DNA from: Prorocentrum cordatum
Taxonomy: Eukaryota > Sar > Dinophyceae > Prorocentrales > Prorocentraceae
Reading direction: 5' to 3'
Assembly (NCBI GenBank): GCA_963575745.1
Contig: CAUYUJ010015283.1
Location: 24,910 to 49,909 of the forward strand
Length of the DNA: 25,000 bases
Both the position numbers and the translations under genes were made by a program. The notes beneath the pieces are model-generated. The model saw only the letters and a program-made list of their open reading frames with translations, was not told the DNA's origin and ran no database searches. Shown here piece by piece: positions 8,877 to 17,285 of this stretch (its first letter is position 1; every line of letters begins with the position of its first letter).

Positions 8877-9027
8877 CAGAAATTGTCAGAGGTCCGGGCG
8901 GGTTTCGTGGATTTGCGTTGGGCCCCCCTGGCGGTGCCTCCAGCGCCACCCTTTGCGCGAATTGGCGCGCCTGGGACGGGGGTCCATCGGAGATCCGGGA
9001 AATCCGCGCGGACGTCCGAAAGCTTGT
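8877..9027. mobile_element. Foldback (MITE-like) element, copy 2
   Basis: The left arm (8877-8917) begins CAGAAATTGTCAGAGG and matches copy 1's left arm at 31 of the first 36 positions by eye. It is an inverted repeat, about 70% identical, of the right arm (8987-9027, ending GAAAGCTTGTG). The central GGCGGTGCCTCCAGCGCCACC segment resembles the reverse complement of copy 1's centre. The two copies share arms, size (about 150 bp) and centre, about 1.08 kb apart. Confidence 0.5.
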
Positions 9028-9637
9028 GTTTGTGCTACTATTTGCTCCTCTATCAGCTGCGCCGCTGGCGTGTCGCTGACTCTGATACGGATCCGGGCGG
9101 ACACGGAGGCTTGACATGCGCGGCAGGCGTCGGGGTGCCTCTCGTGGCAGTGCCGAGGGGGAGCGGGAGGAGAGGGGGAGGAGCAGCAGCAGCACACGCC
9201 CGCGTACGTGGTGCGTCGGGTGGTGGCCGTCTGTCTTGTTCTGCGCACCCGCGGTAAAGGAGCAGGTGCTCGGGTGCCTTCCCAGGTGCCATTTGCGAGC
9301 TCGGTTTTCCACTGCTAATGCCCGTCGGGCCACGCAGAGACGCTCAGTCGTAGAACAGGTAGAATCCTCGCCAGCGTGGACAATGATGTGAGCGATGACT
9401 TGCAGGTCTCACGCGAATTTGCCAAACGAGAGCGCGCCCACCATACATATTCGACTGGCATGTCGACCAGGAAGTGAGGGGCAACTGACACTCGTGTTGC
9501 ATACGTCGCAGAACTACATAGTGTGCACAGATGCATTCATACAACCGTGTACCTAAAAGTATGCCCACACGTTAGTACAAATCTATATATATATACCCCT
9601 CGGTCGTTGAAAGTAGGTATTTTGGGATTCCCAGATT
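9028..9637. other. Non-coding region, no gene recognised
   Basis: Several short frames are open on both strands, but none shows a conserved motif or convincing codon pattern. A short TA run lies at 9582-9595. Confidence 0.4.
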
Positions 9638-9750
9638 CCAATCTACTTTGAGCGCCTTCCTACTTCACGAGTCGAGTGGGTTTCCCTCTTCCCTCCTCTT
9701 CAGGAGGCGGGCGGAAACCCAATCTATTTCCAACGCCTTCCTACTTCATG
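9638..9750. repeat. 32-bp imperfect direct repeat with an internal inverted repeat
   Basis: CCAATCTACTTTGAGCGCCT and its continuation (9638-9669) is repeated at 9719-9750 with about four differences, 81 bp apart. Between the copies GGGTTTCC (9679-9686) and GGAAACCC (9713-9720) are inverted. Confidence 0.65.
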
Positions 9751-9775
9751 TTTCTACCTACTTCTTCCGACCGAT

Positions 9776-9925
9776 GGGTATATATATGTGCATACATATG
9801 TGTGTGCGGACGTGTGGACATAAAACCGAGTGTGTTGCATATGTTATGTGGGCAACACATACAGAAACATACACACATGTATCAACACATGTGCGTACAG
9901 GTTGACCTGTGTGTGCGCACCGACC
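9776..9925. repeat. TA/CA/TG-rich low-complexity stretch
   Basis: Alternating purine-pyrimidine text such as GTATATATATGTGCATACATATGTGTG continues as ACACATACAGAAACATACACACATG. It is prone to Z-DNA or cruciform structure. No gene is seen. Confidence 0.7.
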
Positions 9926-10504
9926 AGAATCCATACGTGCACTCACGAGTTGAAGGATCGCTCTGCTTCGTTTTTTTACGGGTCTGGATGCAAGGGGGGA
10001 TTGACATAGTATTTAGTCGATGGAGTTACGGTGGATCCATACCAACATGCAGATTGCACGAACCAACGAGTCCATGAGGGCGCCCCCAGTGGAGATGGGC
10101 TTAACAATTCCGAGGTGCGAGGTGAGTGGAGAAGTTGCGAAGTCGTACGTGGAGCTCGGGCGATGACCCTAAGTTGCGTCCCATGGAAAGGGCTGGAAGA
10201 GCTAGATTAGTTAGACGAGCTAGCAAACGATGCAAACACATGGAAGAGATGTGTACAGGAGCTAGCCAGGTTAGACGAACAAGAAGAGTCATAACTAAAG
10301 TTCAATAGACAAAGCCATGAAGGTCATAATAATCAGAACAGATATAAGGCGTAACAGCAGTATGATGCTTAGAACGGGACTACATGAACATTGGTGCTTC
10401 GCGTATTCCCACCAGCGCATCCAGTAACGATGCCCAGGCGAGTTGCCTTAATCAGGGAAGCGGGGGGGCATTCAGTATAACAAAAAGCTGAGGAAGTCGT
10501 GTCG
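9926..10504. other. Non-coding stretch with a short spaced repeat
   Basis: GAGCTAG followed within 10 bases by GTTAGACGA occurs at about 10198-10220 and 10259-10281, 61 bp apart. Otherwise no motif or gene is recognised; the open frames here lack support. Confidence 0.4.
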
Positions 10505-10985
10505 TTCGGGGGTGGCCTTGGGAGGCCCGGAGGCCATTTGGGGCCGTTTTGGCGCTATCTTGGAGCCTCTTGGAGGCATGTTGGAGGCCATAGTCAGCCA
10601 ATTTGGACAATGGTTGGGCCATCTTGGAAGAATTCGATCAACGAAGAGGGGGTGCTCAATTAGGGCCTCCCCTCGATTGGCCCCAAGTCGCATCTTGGAG
10701 TGCTCGTGGAAGCCTTTGGGCGCCCTTAGGGTCATCGAAAGCTAGAACGCGAGAAAATAAATAACATGCATGCGTACTTTCTGTGCTTGAAGGAGTTGGG
10801 ACTTTTGATGGTTTCCTTGGGAGGCTCCGTGGCCACTCGGAGCCATCCTGGGGTGGTCTTGAGGCCTCTCGGAGCATGTTGGAAGTCATCTTGAGTCAGC
10901 TTAATGCATCCTGCTCCATCTTGAAGGTCAGCTCTCTGAGGCCTTGGAGACATATTGAGCCATCTTGGACGCTCTGACCGCTCGC
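10505..10985. repeat. TTGGAGGC-type degenerate array, composite copy 1
   Basis: Dense TTGGAGGC, GGCCATCTTGG and CATGTTGGAGG motifs make two diverged units, starting about 10497 (GTCGTTCGGGGGTGGCCTTGG) and about 10793 (GGGACTTTTGATGGTTTCCTTGG). Each has close counterparts at 12625 and 12285. The core CATCGAAAGC...GCGAGAA at about 10732 recurs at 12217 and 22787. Minus-strand frames read as Pro/Arg/Trp/Gln-rich repeats (PRWLQDG-like), which is repeat text rather than a supported protein. Confidence 0.8.
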
Positions 10986-10987
10986 GC

Positions 10988-11932
10988 AAGCTACCCCAAG
11001 CCGCAAGCCGTGCCGCTCAATCCCACCCGCCCTCCAACACCTCGACCACATAGGCAGCATCCGAGCCAGTGGCCCGACATTTTGAGCGCACCCCCGTCAA
11101 AAACCAACACAAAGTGATCGCGGGGCGCCAGCGACTGTGCCGCAATGTGAACTAAGAATTTCTTGTGGGTAGGGATGTTGTGTCCCAGGTTTGTTGCTGG
11201 TCGGGTGGGGGAGGGAGTGTAGTTCAATAAAGATAGTGACCAAGCTACCCCAAACCGCAAGCCATGTCGCTCACTCCCACAGGCTCTCCAAACACATCGA
11301 CAGCATGTGAGCGCGGGTCCCAGATCCCATTAAGTTCATGAGCAGATAATCTGAGGGTAAGTACCCCCGCCGCCCCGTTCAAAAGGCAATGCAAAGTGAT
11401 CGCGGGGCACCCGCATGATCTTCATTTTGCCGCAAAGTGCATGTTGTATGAACTGTTTCGCCAGGGTTCGTGAGCCTGCACAGACTAGTCTAATCCAGGG
11501 CCGCCCCCCTGCCGACGCCTCTGTCAAAACCCAATGCAAAATGGTCGCGGGGCTCCCGCGCATGAACCAGCTTTTGCCACACAGTGTACTTTGCACTGTG
11601 TGTTGACAGGGATGGGTCTGCGCAGCGCGAACACTCTGAGGTCACCGCCGCTGCCCCTGTTAAAAACCAATGCAACGTGAGCATGGGACGCCCTCGCACG
11701 GTCCAGATATTGTGTTTTGACAGGGGTGGTCGGCCTGCACAGAGCGGATAGTAAAAGGGCGTCCCCGCCGTTCTTGACAAAATCCTATGCGGAGTGCTCG
11801 CGGGGCGTCCGCGCACGGTCCAGATGTTGCCGCAATGTGTACCTTGCATTTTCTTTGTTGACGAGGATGGTTGGGGGGGGCCCTCATTGTCTCGGGTTTG
11901 TCGCCTGTCGGGTGGGGGAGGGTGCGTGTGTA
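10988..11932. repeat. CAAGCTACC modules and GTCAAAA-type tandem array, copy 1
   Basis: A module beginning CAAGCTACCCCAA appears at about 10988 and 11242. Interleaved are at least five units containing GTCAAAAACCAATGCAAAGTG, then an imperfect palindrome around CGCGGGGC, then TTGCCGCAAAGTGTAC and TTGACAGGGATGG. The units start near 11094, 11377, 11522, 11659 and 11775, with spacing from about 115 to 145 bp in the later part. Minus-strand frames give repeated peptides such as REPRDHFAL and CAGPPSLS, which also occur in the copy at 23440-23830. Confidence 0.8.
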
Positions 11933-12067
11933 TACACAAATTATATTTACATATATATGTGTGTGTGGATGTGTGAAAAGGCACAGGCGATACGTTTCTC
12001 TGAAGGAGAAAATGGGGTTGGTAGAGGAAACGCTTTAAGCCACCTCCGCCAAGAGGGCTGGTGGGAT
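11933..12067. repeat. TA/TG tract and terminal module of the composite repeat, copy 1
   Basis: A TATATTTACATATATATGTG-type tract (11938-11975) is followed by GAAGGAGAAAATGGGG and CCACCTCCGCCAAGAGGGCTGGTGGG (about 12001-12066, described in parts). The same end, CCACTTCCGCCCAGAGGGCT then GGTGGGG, closes the second composite at about 23927-23954. This shared end defines a common right boundary. Confidence 0.75.
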
Positions 12068-12074
12068 TAGCATC

Positions 12075-12747
12075 GCCTTTTCTGGAACCTTTCCCATTGC
12101 CTCCAGGAGCCTTCTTGGGGCGCTCTTGGGCGCTCTTTGGGCCGTCTAGGGGATAGTTGAGCCTGTCTTTGGGCTTTCTTCGGCCTTCTTGGAGCCATCT
12201 TGAGGCCGCTGGAGGGCATCGAAAGCAGAAAGGCGAGAAGGTCAAAAACATTTGCTTCCTTCAGACTATTGAAGGATTCGGGTCTTTCGGGGTGTTCCTT
12301 GGGAGGCTCCGTGGCCACTCGGAGTCGTCGTGAGGCGGTCTTGGAACCTACTGAAGCATGTTGGAAGCCATCTTGGGTTCTGTTGAGCCATCTTAGAGGT
12401 TGTGTTGGGCTCTTTGGTGCCATCTTGGAGCCTTCTTGGCCCATCTTGGACGTTCCATGTCGCCTCCTGGGGCCCTCGTCGGACGCTGTTGGGGGCTCTT
12501 GGGGCCATCTTGGGCCTCTCTTGCCGCCCTTGTTAGCAATATTGGAGTCATCTTGGGGCTTCCGGAACCCATCGGCAACGAAACAGCGATAAGGCAACAC
12601 TCAGTAGTTCCCTTTGAAGTTCTGAAGAAATGTGGCCTCTCGGGGGCGGCCGTGGGAGGCCTGGAGGCCATTTGGGGCCGTCTTGGCGTCATCTGTGGGC
12701 CTCCTGGAGGCATGTTGGAGGCATGTTGGAGGCAATCATTAGCCAAT
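12075..12747. repeat. TTGGAGGC-type degenerate array interrupted by the SL-LINE
   Basis: Same family as 10505-10985. Unit boundaries near 12285 (CTTTCGGGGTGTTCCTTGGG) and 12625 (CTCGGGGGCGGCCGTGGGAG) match those of the first array. Similarity to the unit at 10576-10600 stops exactly at 12747 and resumes at 18842 (TTTGGACCGTCTTGGAGCC), on the far side of the inserted LINE. Confidence 0.8.
12733..12747. repeat. Left target-site duplication of the SL-LINE
   Basis: CAATCATTAGCCAAT here matches CAATCTTTAGCCACT at 18827-18841 at 13 of 15 positions. It directly abuts the spliced leader. Confidence 0.75.
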
Positions 12748-12769
12748 GCCGTAGCCATTTTGGCTCAAG
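12748..12769 (+). other. Spliced-leader relic (dinoflagellate SL, 22/22)
   Basis: The 22 bases are G followed by CCGTAGCCATTTTGG and CTCAAG, an exact match to the published dinoflagellate nuclear mRNA spliced leader, whose first base may be A, G or T. It is followed by TTGC, not by the GT donor that an SL RNA gene would need, so it is a spliced relic and not a donor gene. It is the first sequence of the inserted LINE, immediately after the target-site duplication. The simplest explanation is that a trans-spliced LINE mRNA was copied into DNA. Confidence 0.93.
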
Positions 12770-12873
12770 TTGCTTTCCTCGGGGGGCCGCTGCCCCTGTG
12801 GAGACAAGGATACCGCTAGTCCGCGGCAGTCAGAGCAGCTTGCTGCTCGGAACTCGGCCAGCCCGTGCGAGCG

Positions 12874-13824
12874 ATGGCGCCCGCAGCGGGATGGAAGAGC
12901 ACCACGTGGCAACAGGGCAGCAGCATGTGGTCCTGCACGTGTGGACAACTATGCGACGAGGAAGAAATGCCGAGGATGCGGAGCAACAGCGCCACGCCAG
13001 GCGGCGACAGTCAAGCAGGTCTTGCTCGCCCCCTCGAAGCGCGAGACAGCCATGCAGAAGAAGATGGACGCCATGCGCGAAGAGCTCGATTCTCTCAAGA
13101 AAGGGTGCAACCGCGACATGGAGAGCAACGCGGAAGAGCCGAAGACCGACCTTTCTAAGTTGTACAAGTGGGCCCAGGCTTGCAAGGCAGAGTGGGGGAG
13201 ACGTCGACGGAGTACCAGCATGCTCAAGAGAAGCACCAGAAGGCGCGTCAGGAGAAGGTCAATGCCAAGCCGCATAGCTTGCAGCTTACACAGGCGCGCA
13301 TCGCAAAAGAAAAGGCAGAGAAGGAAGTCAGCTGCATCCAGGACGAAGTGCAGCAGCGCGAACGAAAGCTTGCGGACGCGCGCGAGCGGCTGGCCAAGAA
13401 GCAAGAGCAGCTCAGCTTCGCCAAGTCGCGCGAGCAGGAGCTCAAGGTGCAGGGCGTCGGCGACCCCTCCCAGGGCTTCTTGGAGGCGATGCAGAAGCGG
13501 TACGAGAAGGCAGTCGAGGGCAGCGGCGTCTCCCGTGTCGAGTACCAGCAGCTGTTCGCCCAGCTCGGCAGGGTCATGGCCAACGCGAAAGAGGCCGTGC
13601 CCATGGATCCTCTGCCCGGCGGCCCCGGTGGCGCAGCTAGGAGCAACGGTGGCGGAGTCAAACCCGAACCAGAGGATGATGGGCCCAAGCTCACTCAAGA
13701 TGAACAAGAGTGGCTCAAGCAAGGTGGAGCACCTGAAGGGGCCAGTGAGGAACAACAGAAGCGGTGGATCGAGATCTGCACCAGCCTGGCCGAGCACTCA
13801 GCCAAGCGGCAGCGGCGTTCCTAG
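12874..13824 (+). pseudogene. ORF1: RanBP2-like zinc finger plus coiled coil, frameshifted
   Basis: The first good ATG after the SL (12874) opens MAPAAGWKSTTWQQG and reaches MWSCTCG. One base of frameshift later the frame continues DNYATRKKCRGCG. Together this is W-x-C...C-x-x-N-x6-C-x2-C, a RanBP2-type zinc finger (usually RNA- or protein-binding). The frame runs to KWAQACKAEWG, shifts again at a G5 run near 13193 and continues as a long Lys/Glu/Gln-rich coiled coil (about 13210-13460) and an acidic, Pro-rich tail ending AKRQRRS at TAG 13822-13824. The probable role is binding of element RNA in the ribonucleoprotein; that is inferred from the position and domains of LINE ORF1 proteins. Confidence 0.65.
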
Positions 13825-13849
13825 CCCCGCGCACAACCATAATAAGTGT

Positions 13850-14593
13850 GACAAGCTCACGGTCTGGACTTTCAGCGGTTCGGGCTGGGGCACGATGAAG
13901 GAGAAGCTCAGTGAAAAGGTGATGGGGGTATTGCAGTGCCACGCAGTGCAGGAGCATCACCTCACGGATGGCAAGTGGCCTGTGGCGACGCAAGCGATGA
14001 AGGCGCAGGGTTACCAAGTGGGCGGTGCCGCAACTGTGTTGTCAACGGGTGCAGCCGGCGAGGCGGGCTCGTCAGCTGGAGTAGCAGTGGCTGCACCGAG
14101 GCGCGCAGGGATGACCTGCATGCGGGGCCAGGACAAGTGGGACAGATCGCCGAAGGGAAGTCCAGGCCGAGCAGCAGCGGCTTGGGCATCGGTAGGCAAA
14201 GGCGTGGTTGGTCATAGCATCAATATACTTGTGGACGGCAGAGGGCATGTCGTATCGCAACAGGGAGTTGGTGTTGCACGTCGTGGGGCAGCTGGAGACC
14301 TTGGGGGCGCCGTGGATCATGGGCGGCGACTTCCAGGTGGAGCCAGAGGTTACTGCGGAGGTGGAGTCGCTGAAGATTGCTAAGGCGTGCGTCGTAGCGC
14401 CGAATGCGGCATGCGGAGCGCGCGGGCACGCTCACGGCAACAGCGAGATCGACTACTTCATAGCGTCCGACTCGATGAAGGCGCAGAGGAGTGGCCATCT
14501 GCGCCACACAAGCCCGCAGGCATCACTATCAAGCTGAAGGTGGTGGAGCGACGAACACGGGTCTTGGAGAGGCCAAAGCCCATGCCAGAGTAG
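13850..14593 (+). pseudogene. APE-type endonuclease domain (EEP fold), frameshifted
   Basis: The enzyme nicks target DNA to prime reverse transcription. Blocks in order: LTVWTFSGSGWGT (expected TFNGSGWGT, with Asn replaced by Ser at 13874-13876), AVQEHHL with the catalytic Glu, AGVAVAAPR, then one frame over VIASIYLWTAEGMSYRNREL and WIMGGDFQVEP (the GDFN-like block, Gln in the last position), SEIDYFIAS, and in the first frame again SAPHKPAG with the terminal His. Frame changes fall near 14205 and 14490. The frame ends at TAG 14591-14593, beyond which homologous sequence continues in frame, so the stop is a nonsense mutation. Confidence 0.7.
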
Positions 14594-15580
14594 CAGATCG
14601 GTCGTGCGCCAGAGCCACCGAGCTACCAGCAGGTTGGGCCGTTCAACACGCAGGAGGATGCGGACAGGGAGTGGACCAGGTACATGCGCAAGCTCGAGCA
14701 GGAGGCTTTCGCGATCAGGGGCATGGCGCGGGACGAGACGGACCCGCACGCCAGGCGTTCAGAGATCCCGACGTGGAGGGTCAACCCCCTCACAGTTGGA
14801 GGGGGCAACCTACCAAGGGCAGCGGGGCAAGCAATATGGGGGAGGTGGCTGTCCAGGTCCTTGCGCAACCTGCAGGGTGCTTAAGCGAGGTTGCATGCGA
14901 CGACGGAGCACTGGGGCAAGCGCATGCGGGAGGCCAAGGAGCAGGATAAGTTGTTCAAGATAAAGGGCAACCGCACGAGGCACATCTCCACGGGGGAGCA
15001 GGGCGCGCGGCAGGCGCGGCGCGAGTTGCTGGCGCGCGGTCACTGGCGAAGTAGCGCGCAGAAAGACAAGTTGCAGGAGCTGCACCAGGAGGCGGCCACC
15101 AAGTCAAAGGAGACGGACCAGCAGCTCACCAGGGAAAGGCAAGCAAAGTGGGCAGATATGCTCGAGGCGGCGGCGGCGGGCTCGGCAGGGGGCCTGCGCG
15201 AGCTGAGCAAACCGGCGACGGTTTGGCGACCGAGGCGCGCAGACACGATGACAAAGTCAGCGGACCCCTTGGAAGCGGCGGAGTTTGCGCTGAATGAGTG
15301 GAAGGCAGCGTGGCGCACGGGCGACCCGATGCAGCAGAAGGAGAACCCGTGGGAGATCGAGGCCAGGGAGCAGCTGGACGATTTCACGGACGAGGATGTG
15401 GTTAAGCTGAAAGGCTTAGCGCGGACATTCCGAAAGAAGACGGGAGTGGGCGCTGACAGATGGCACCCATCGCTTCTGCAGGGGGTGTCGGACGGGGCAT
15501 GCGAGACGCTGTCGGCCATCCTACGAGAGGCGGTGAAGACGCTGGTTTGGCCAATACACATGGGAGCAGTGGTGTTTTTC
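14594..15580 (+). pseudogene. Endonuclease-RT spacer and N-terminal RT region (second LINE)
   Basis: The frame continues past the TAG as QIGRAPEPPSYQQVGPF, then a helical, charged region. It meets an in-frame TAA (14882-14884) and continues ARLHATTEHWGKRMREAKEQ with long Arg/Lys/Glu helices. The RT0/1 block appears at FRKKTGVGADRWHPSLL, the counterpart of the WDGIHP block in the first LINE. The frame shifts near 15580, where AVVFF should join MIPKTFTTDRVIGLLPT. Confidence 0.65.
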
Positions 15581-15581
15581 C

Positions 15582-16592
15582 ATGATCCCCAAGACGTTCA
15601 CCACGGACAGGGTGATAGGGTTGCTGCCAACCGCCATCAGGATATGGGAGATCATGCGGGAGCCGTATATGAAGCGCTGGGCGGAGGAGAACCAGAGGTC
15701 ATGGGACTGTGCGAGTTTCGGCAAGGCAGCGGAGGATGCAGCTTGGGATGTCCTGCTCAGCCATGAGATGGACGACCCAGATGTGCAAGACGAGCACACG
15801 GAGGCGACGACCACGGCCATTCTCGATTTGGCCAAGGCGTTCGAGCGGGTTAGTCTCTCTGTGCTTTGGGAGGCTGGCGAGCAGCTCAAGTTCCACACGG
15901 GGGTGCTGGCCGTGGTGTGCTCGTATTTTGCCATGGCGAGAAGGCTCGTAGTGGCGGAATCGGTGTCGAGCGAAACGAGCACGGTGGCAACCATCACTGC
16001 GGGCAGCAAGTTCTCGGTCAGCTTCTTCAAGATGGCCATCCAGTCGACCCTTGACGGTTTGGTGGTCGAGAGGCCGATCGCCAAATGGAGGATGCACGTG
16101 GGCGACTTGCGCGTCAGGCTCAGAAGGCAGCAGCAGAACATAGTGGAGGAGTTCACGGAGACCTGGGGCGCGTGCTTCGAGGGTTTCGACATGCTGGGCC
16201 TCAAGTTCTCGGTGGGAGCAGCTGGGAAGGGAGCAGTTCTGGCAAGCACGAAGTGGGTGCGGAAGGCAGCGGCCAAGGAGATGCAGGAACGTGGTTTGCC
16301 AGCGGTGAGAGCGCGTCCAAATTTGGGGGTGGACCTTATCGCTAACGGGTCGGCGGCCAAGTCGAAGAGCAAGAAGCGCTTCAGCGGCATGCTATCGCGG
16401 ACGAAGAGGCTCGTCAACCTGAAAGGCGGAGGGCGCAAGATGCAGAGAGGAACCACCTTGGTCTACAAATGCGGGCTGAAGAGGTCGGTGATGCACGGGT
16501 GCAAGTGCTTGGGCATGCCAGACCAGCAGTTGCGGCTACTACGACGTGAAGCAGGGCGTGCGCTGCCAGGAGGACGAGGAGCTAAGGGCTAA
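15582..16592 (+). pseudogene. Reverse transcriptase domain (second LINE), motif C mutated
   Basis: RT blocks from the fragment start: IPKTFTTDRVIGLLPT (2-17), motif A ILDLAKAFERV (catalytic D82), motif B region TAGSKFSVSFFKM (139-151), motif C MHVGDLRV (171-178), motif D-like GLKFSVGAAGKGAVLAS and PNLGVDL. Motif C should read x-V-D-D; the first Asp is Gly (codon GGC at 16101-16103), which would abolish polymerase activity. The frame passes into another near 16530 (GYYDVKQGVRCQEDEELRAK), so the nominal end at 16592 is not the true end of the domain. Confidence 0.8.
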
Positions 16593-17285
16593 GAGTCTCA
16601 CGCTGCAGCTGGCGGTTGCGCAGGAGGAGCCCACCTTTGAGGTCGCGGAGGCGCCCATAGTACAGTGGGCGCGTTCAGTCTGGCATGCAGAGCAGAAGCT
16701 GAGTATTTACACGGAAGGCCAGGTGCAAAACCTTGGGCAAGGCTCAGGTTCGACGTCGCCGCTTGCTTGACGGTCAGAACCAAGTCCTGCGCTCAGCGCA
16801 GGTTCAGCGTCGCCACTTGCTGGACGGCCAGAACCAAATCCTGAGCTATGCTCAGGTTCAGAGTCGCCACGTGCTGCACAGTCCGACACTGCAGCACGCT
16901 GGGATGACACGGCGGACATGCTGATGAAGGCCTGGAGGTGGCAGCAACAAGAGGTGGGCACGCGGCCTACTGGGGCGAGAGTTCGAGGGCCAGCAGGAGC
17001 AGCCCTTATGTCACTGAAGAGGGCGGATTGGACGTGGCCAGCCTGGCACACCATGCGAACGAAAGAGGGGCATGTCCTGAACCTGAAGGACGTGTGCCTC
17101 ATGGATGTTGCGGCGATGATGCGCAGAGACATCCAGACCAAGCTTTGGGAAGAATGGGCGGAGGCGCCCGGGCGCAGCAGTCTCAGGCCGGCGCCGTACA
17201 TTGTGCCCGCGGCGTCGCAGTTCAAGACAAAGGGCTTCCCCAAGCACGCGAAGAACGCGGTGAAGAATGCATTCATCGGTGGCAG
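16534..17285 (+). pseudogene. RT-RNase H connection with tandem 18-aa repeats (second LINE)
   Basis: One frame carries GYYDVKQGVRCQEDEELRAK, the 54-bp repeat block, then MLMKAWRWQQQEVG, LKRADWTWPAWHTM, MRRDIQTKLWEEWAEAPGR and KTKGFPKHAKNAVKNAFIGGSW. TGA 16768-16770 interrupts it inside the first repeat unit, where the second unit has GGA at the same place. No catalytic motif is expected here; Trp-rich helices are typical of this connection. The frame shifts near 17285 into the zinc-knuckle/RNase H frame. Confidence 0.6.
16742..16882 (+). repeat. 54-bp tandem repeat, about 2.6 copies, codon-phased
   Basis: Units start at 16742, 16796 and 16850 with GCTCAGGTTC/GCGCAGGTTC. The period is exactly 54 bp (18 codons), so phase is kept. 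Units one and two differ at a minority of positions. In the polyprotein frame the units read as Ser/Pro/Glu-rich text (SPLA.RPEPNPEL). Confidence 0.9.

Noticed and set aside
11490-12251. A 253-codon minus-strand frame with repeated peptides
   Set aside because: The peptide repeats follow the non-coding tandem units, and the frame runs across three unrelated repeat modules.
12748-12769. An SL RNA gene
   Set aside because: The 22 bases are not followed by a GT splice donor, and LINE sequence follows directly.
12949-13797. A 282-codon minus-strand frame rich in Leu
   Set aside because: It is the antisense shadow of the coiled-coil ORF1 (GAG/AAG/CAG codons read backwards as Leu-rich text).
16742-16882. 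A CRISPR array
   Set aside because: Units are contiguous 54-bp tandem copies without unique spacers, inside a retroelement coding region of a eukaryote.
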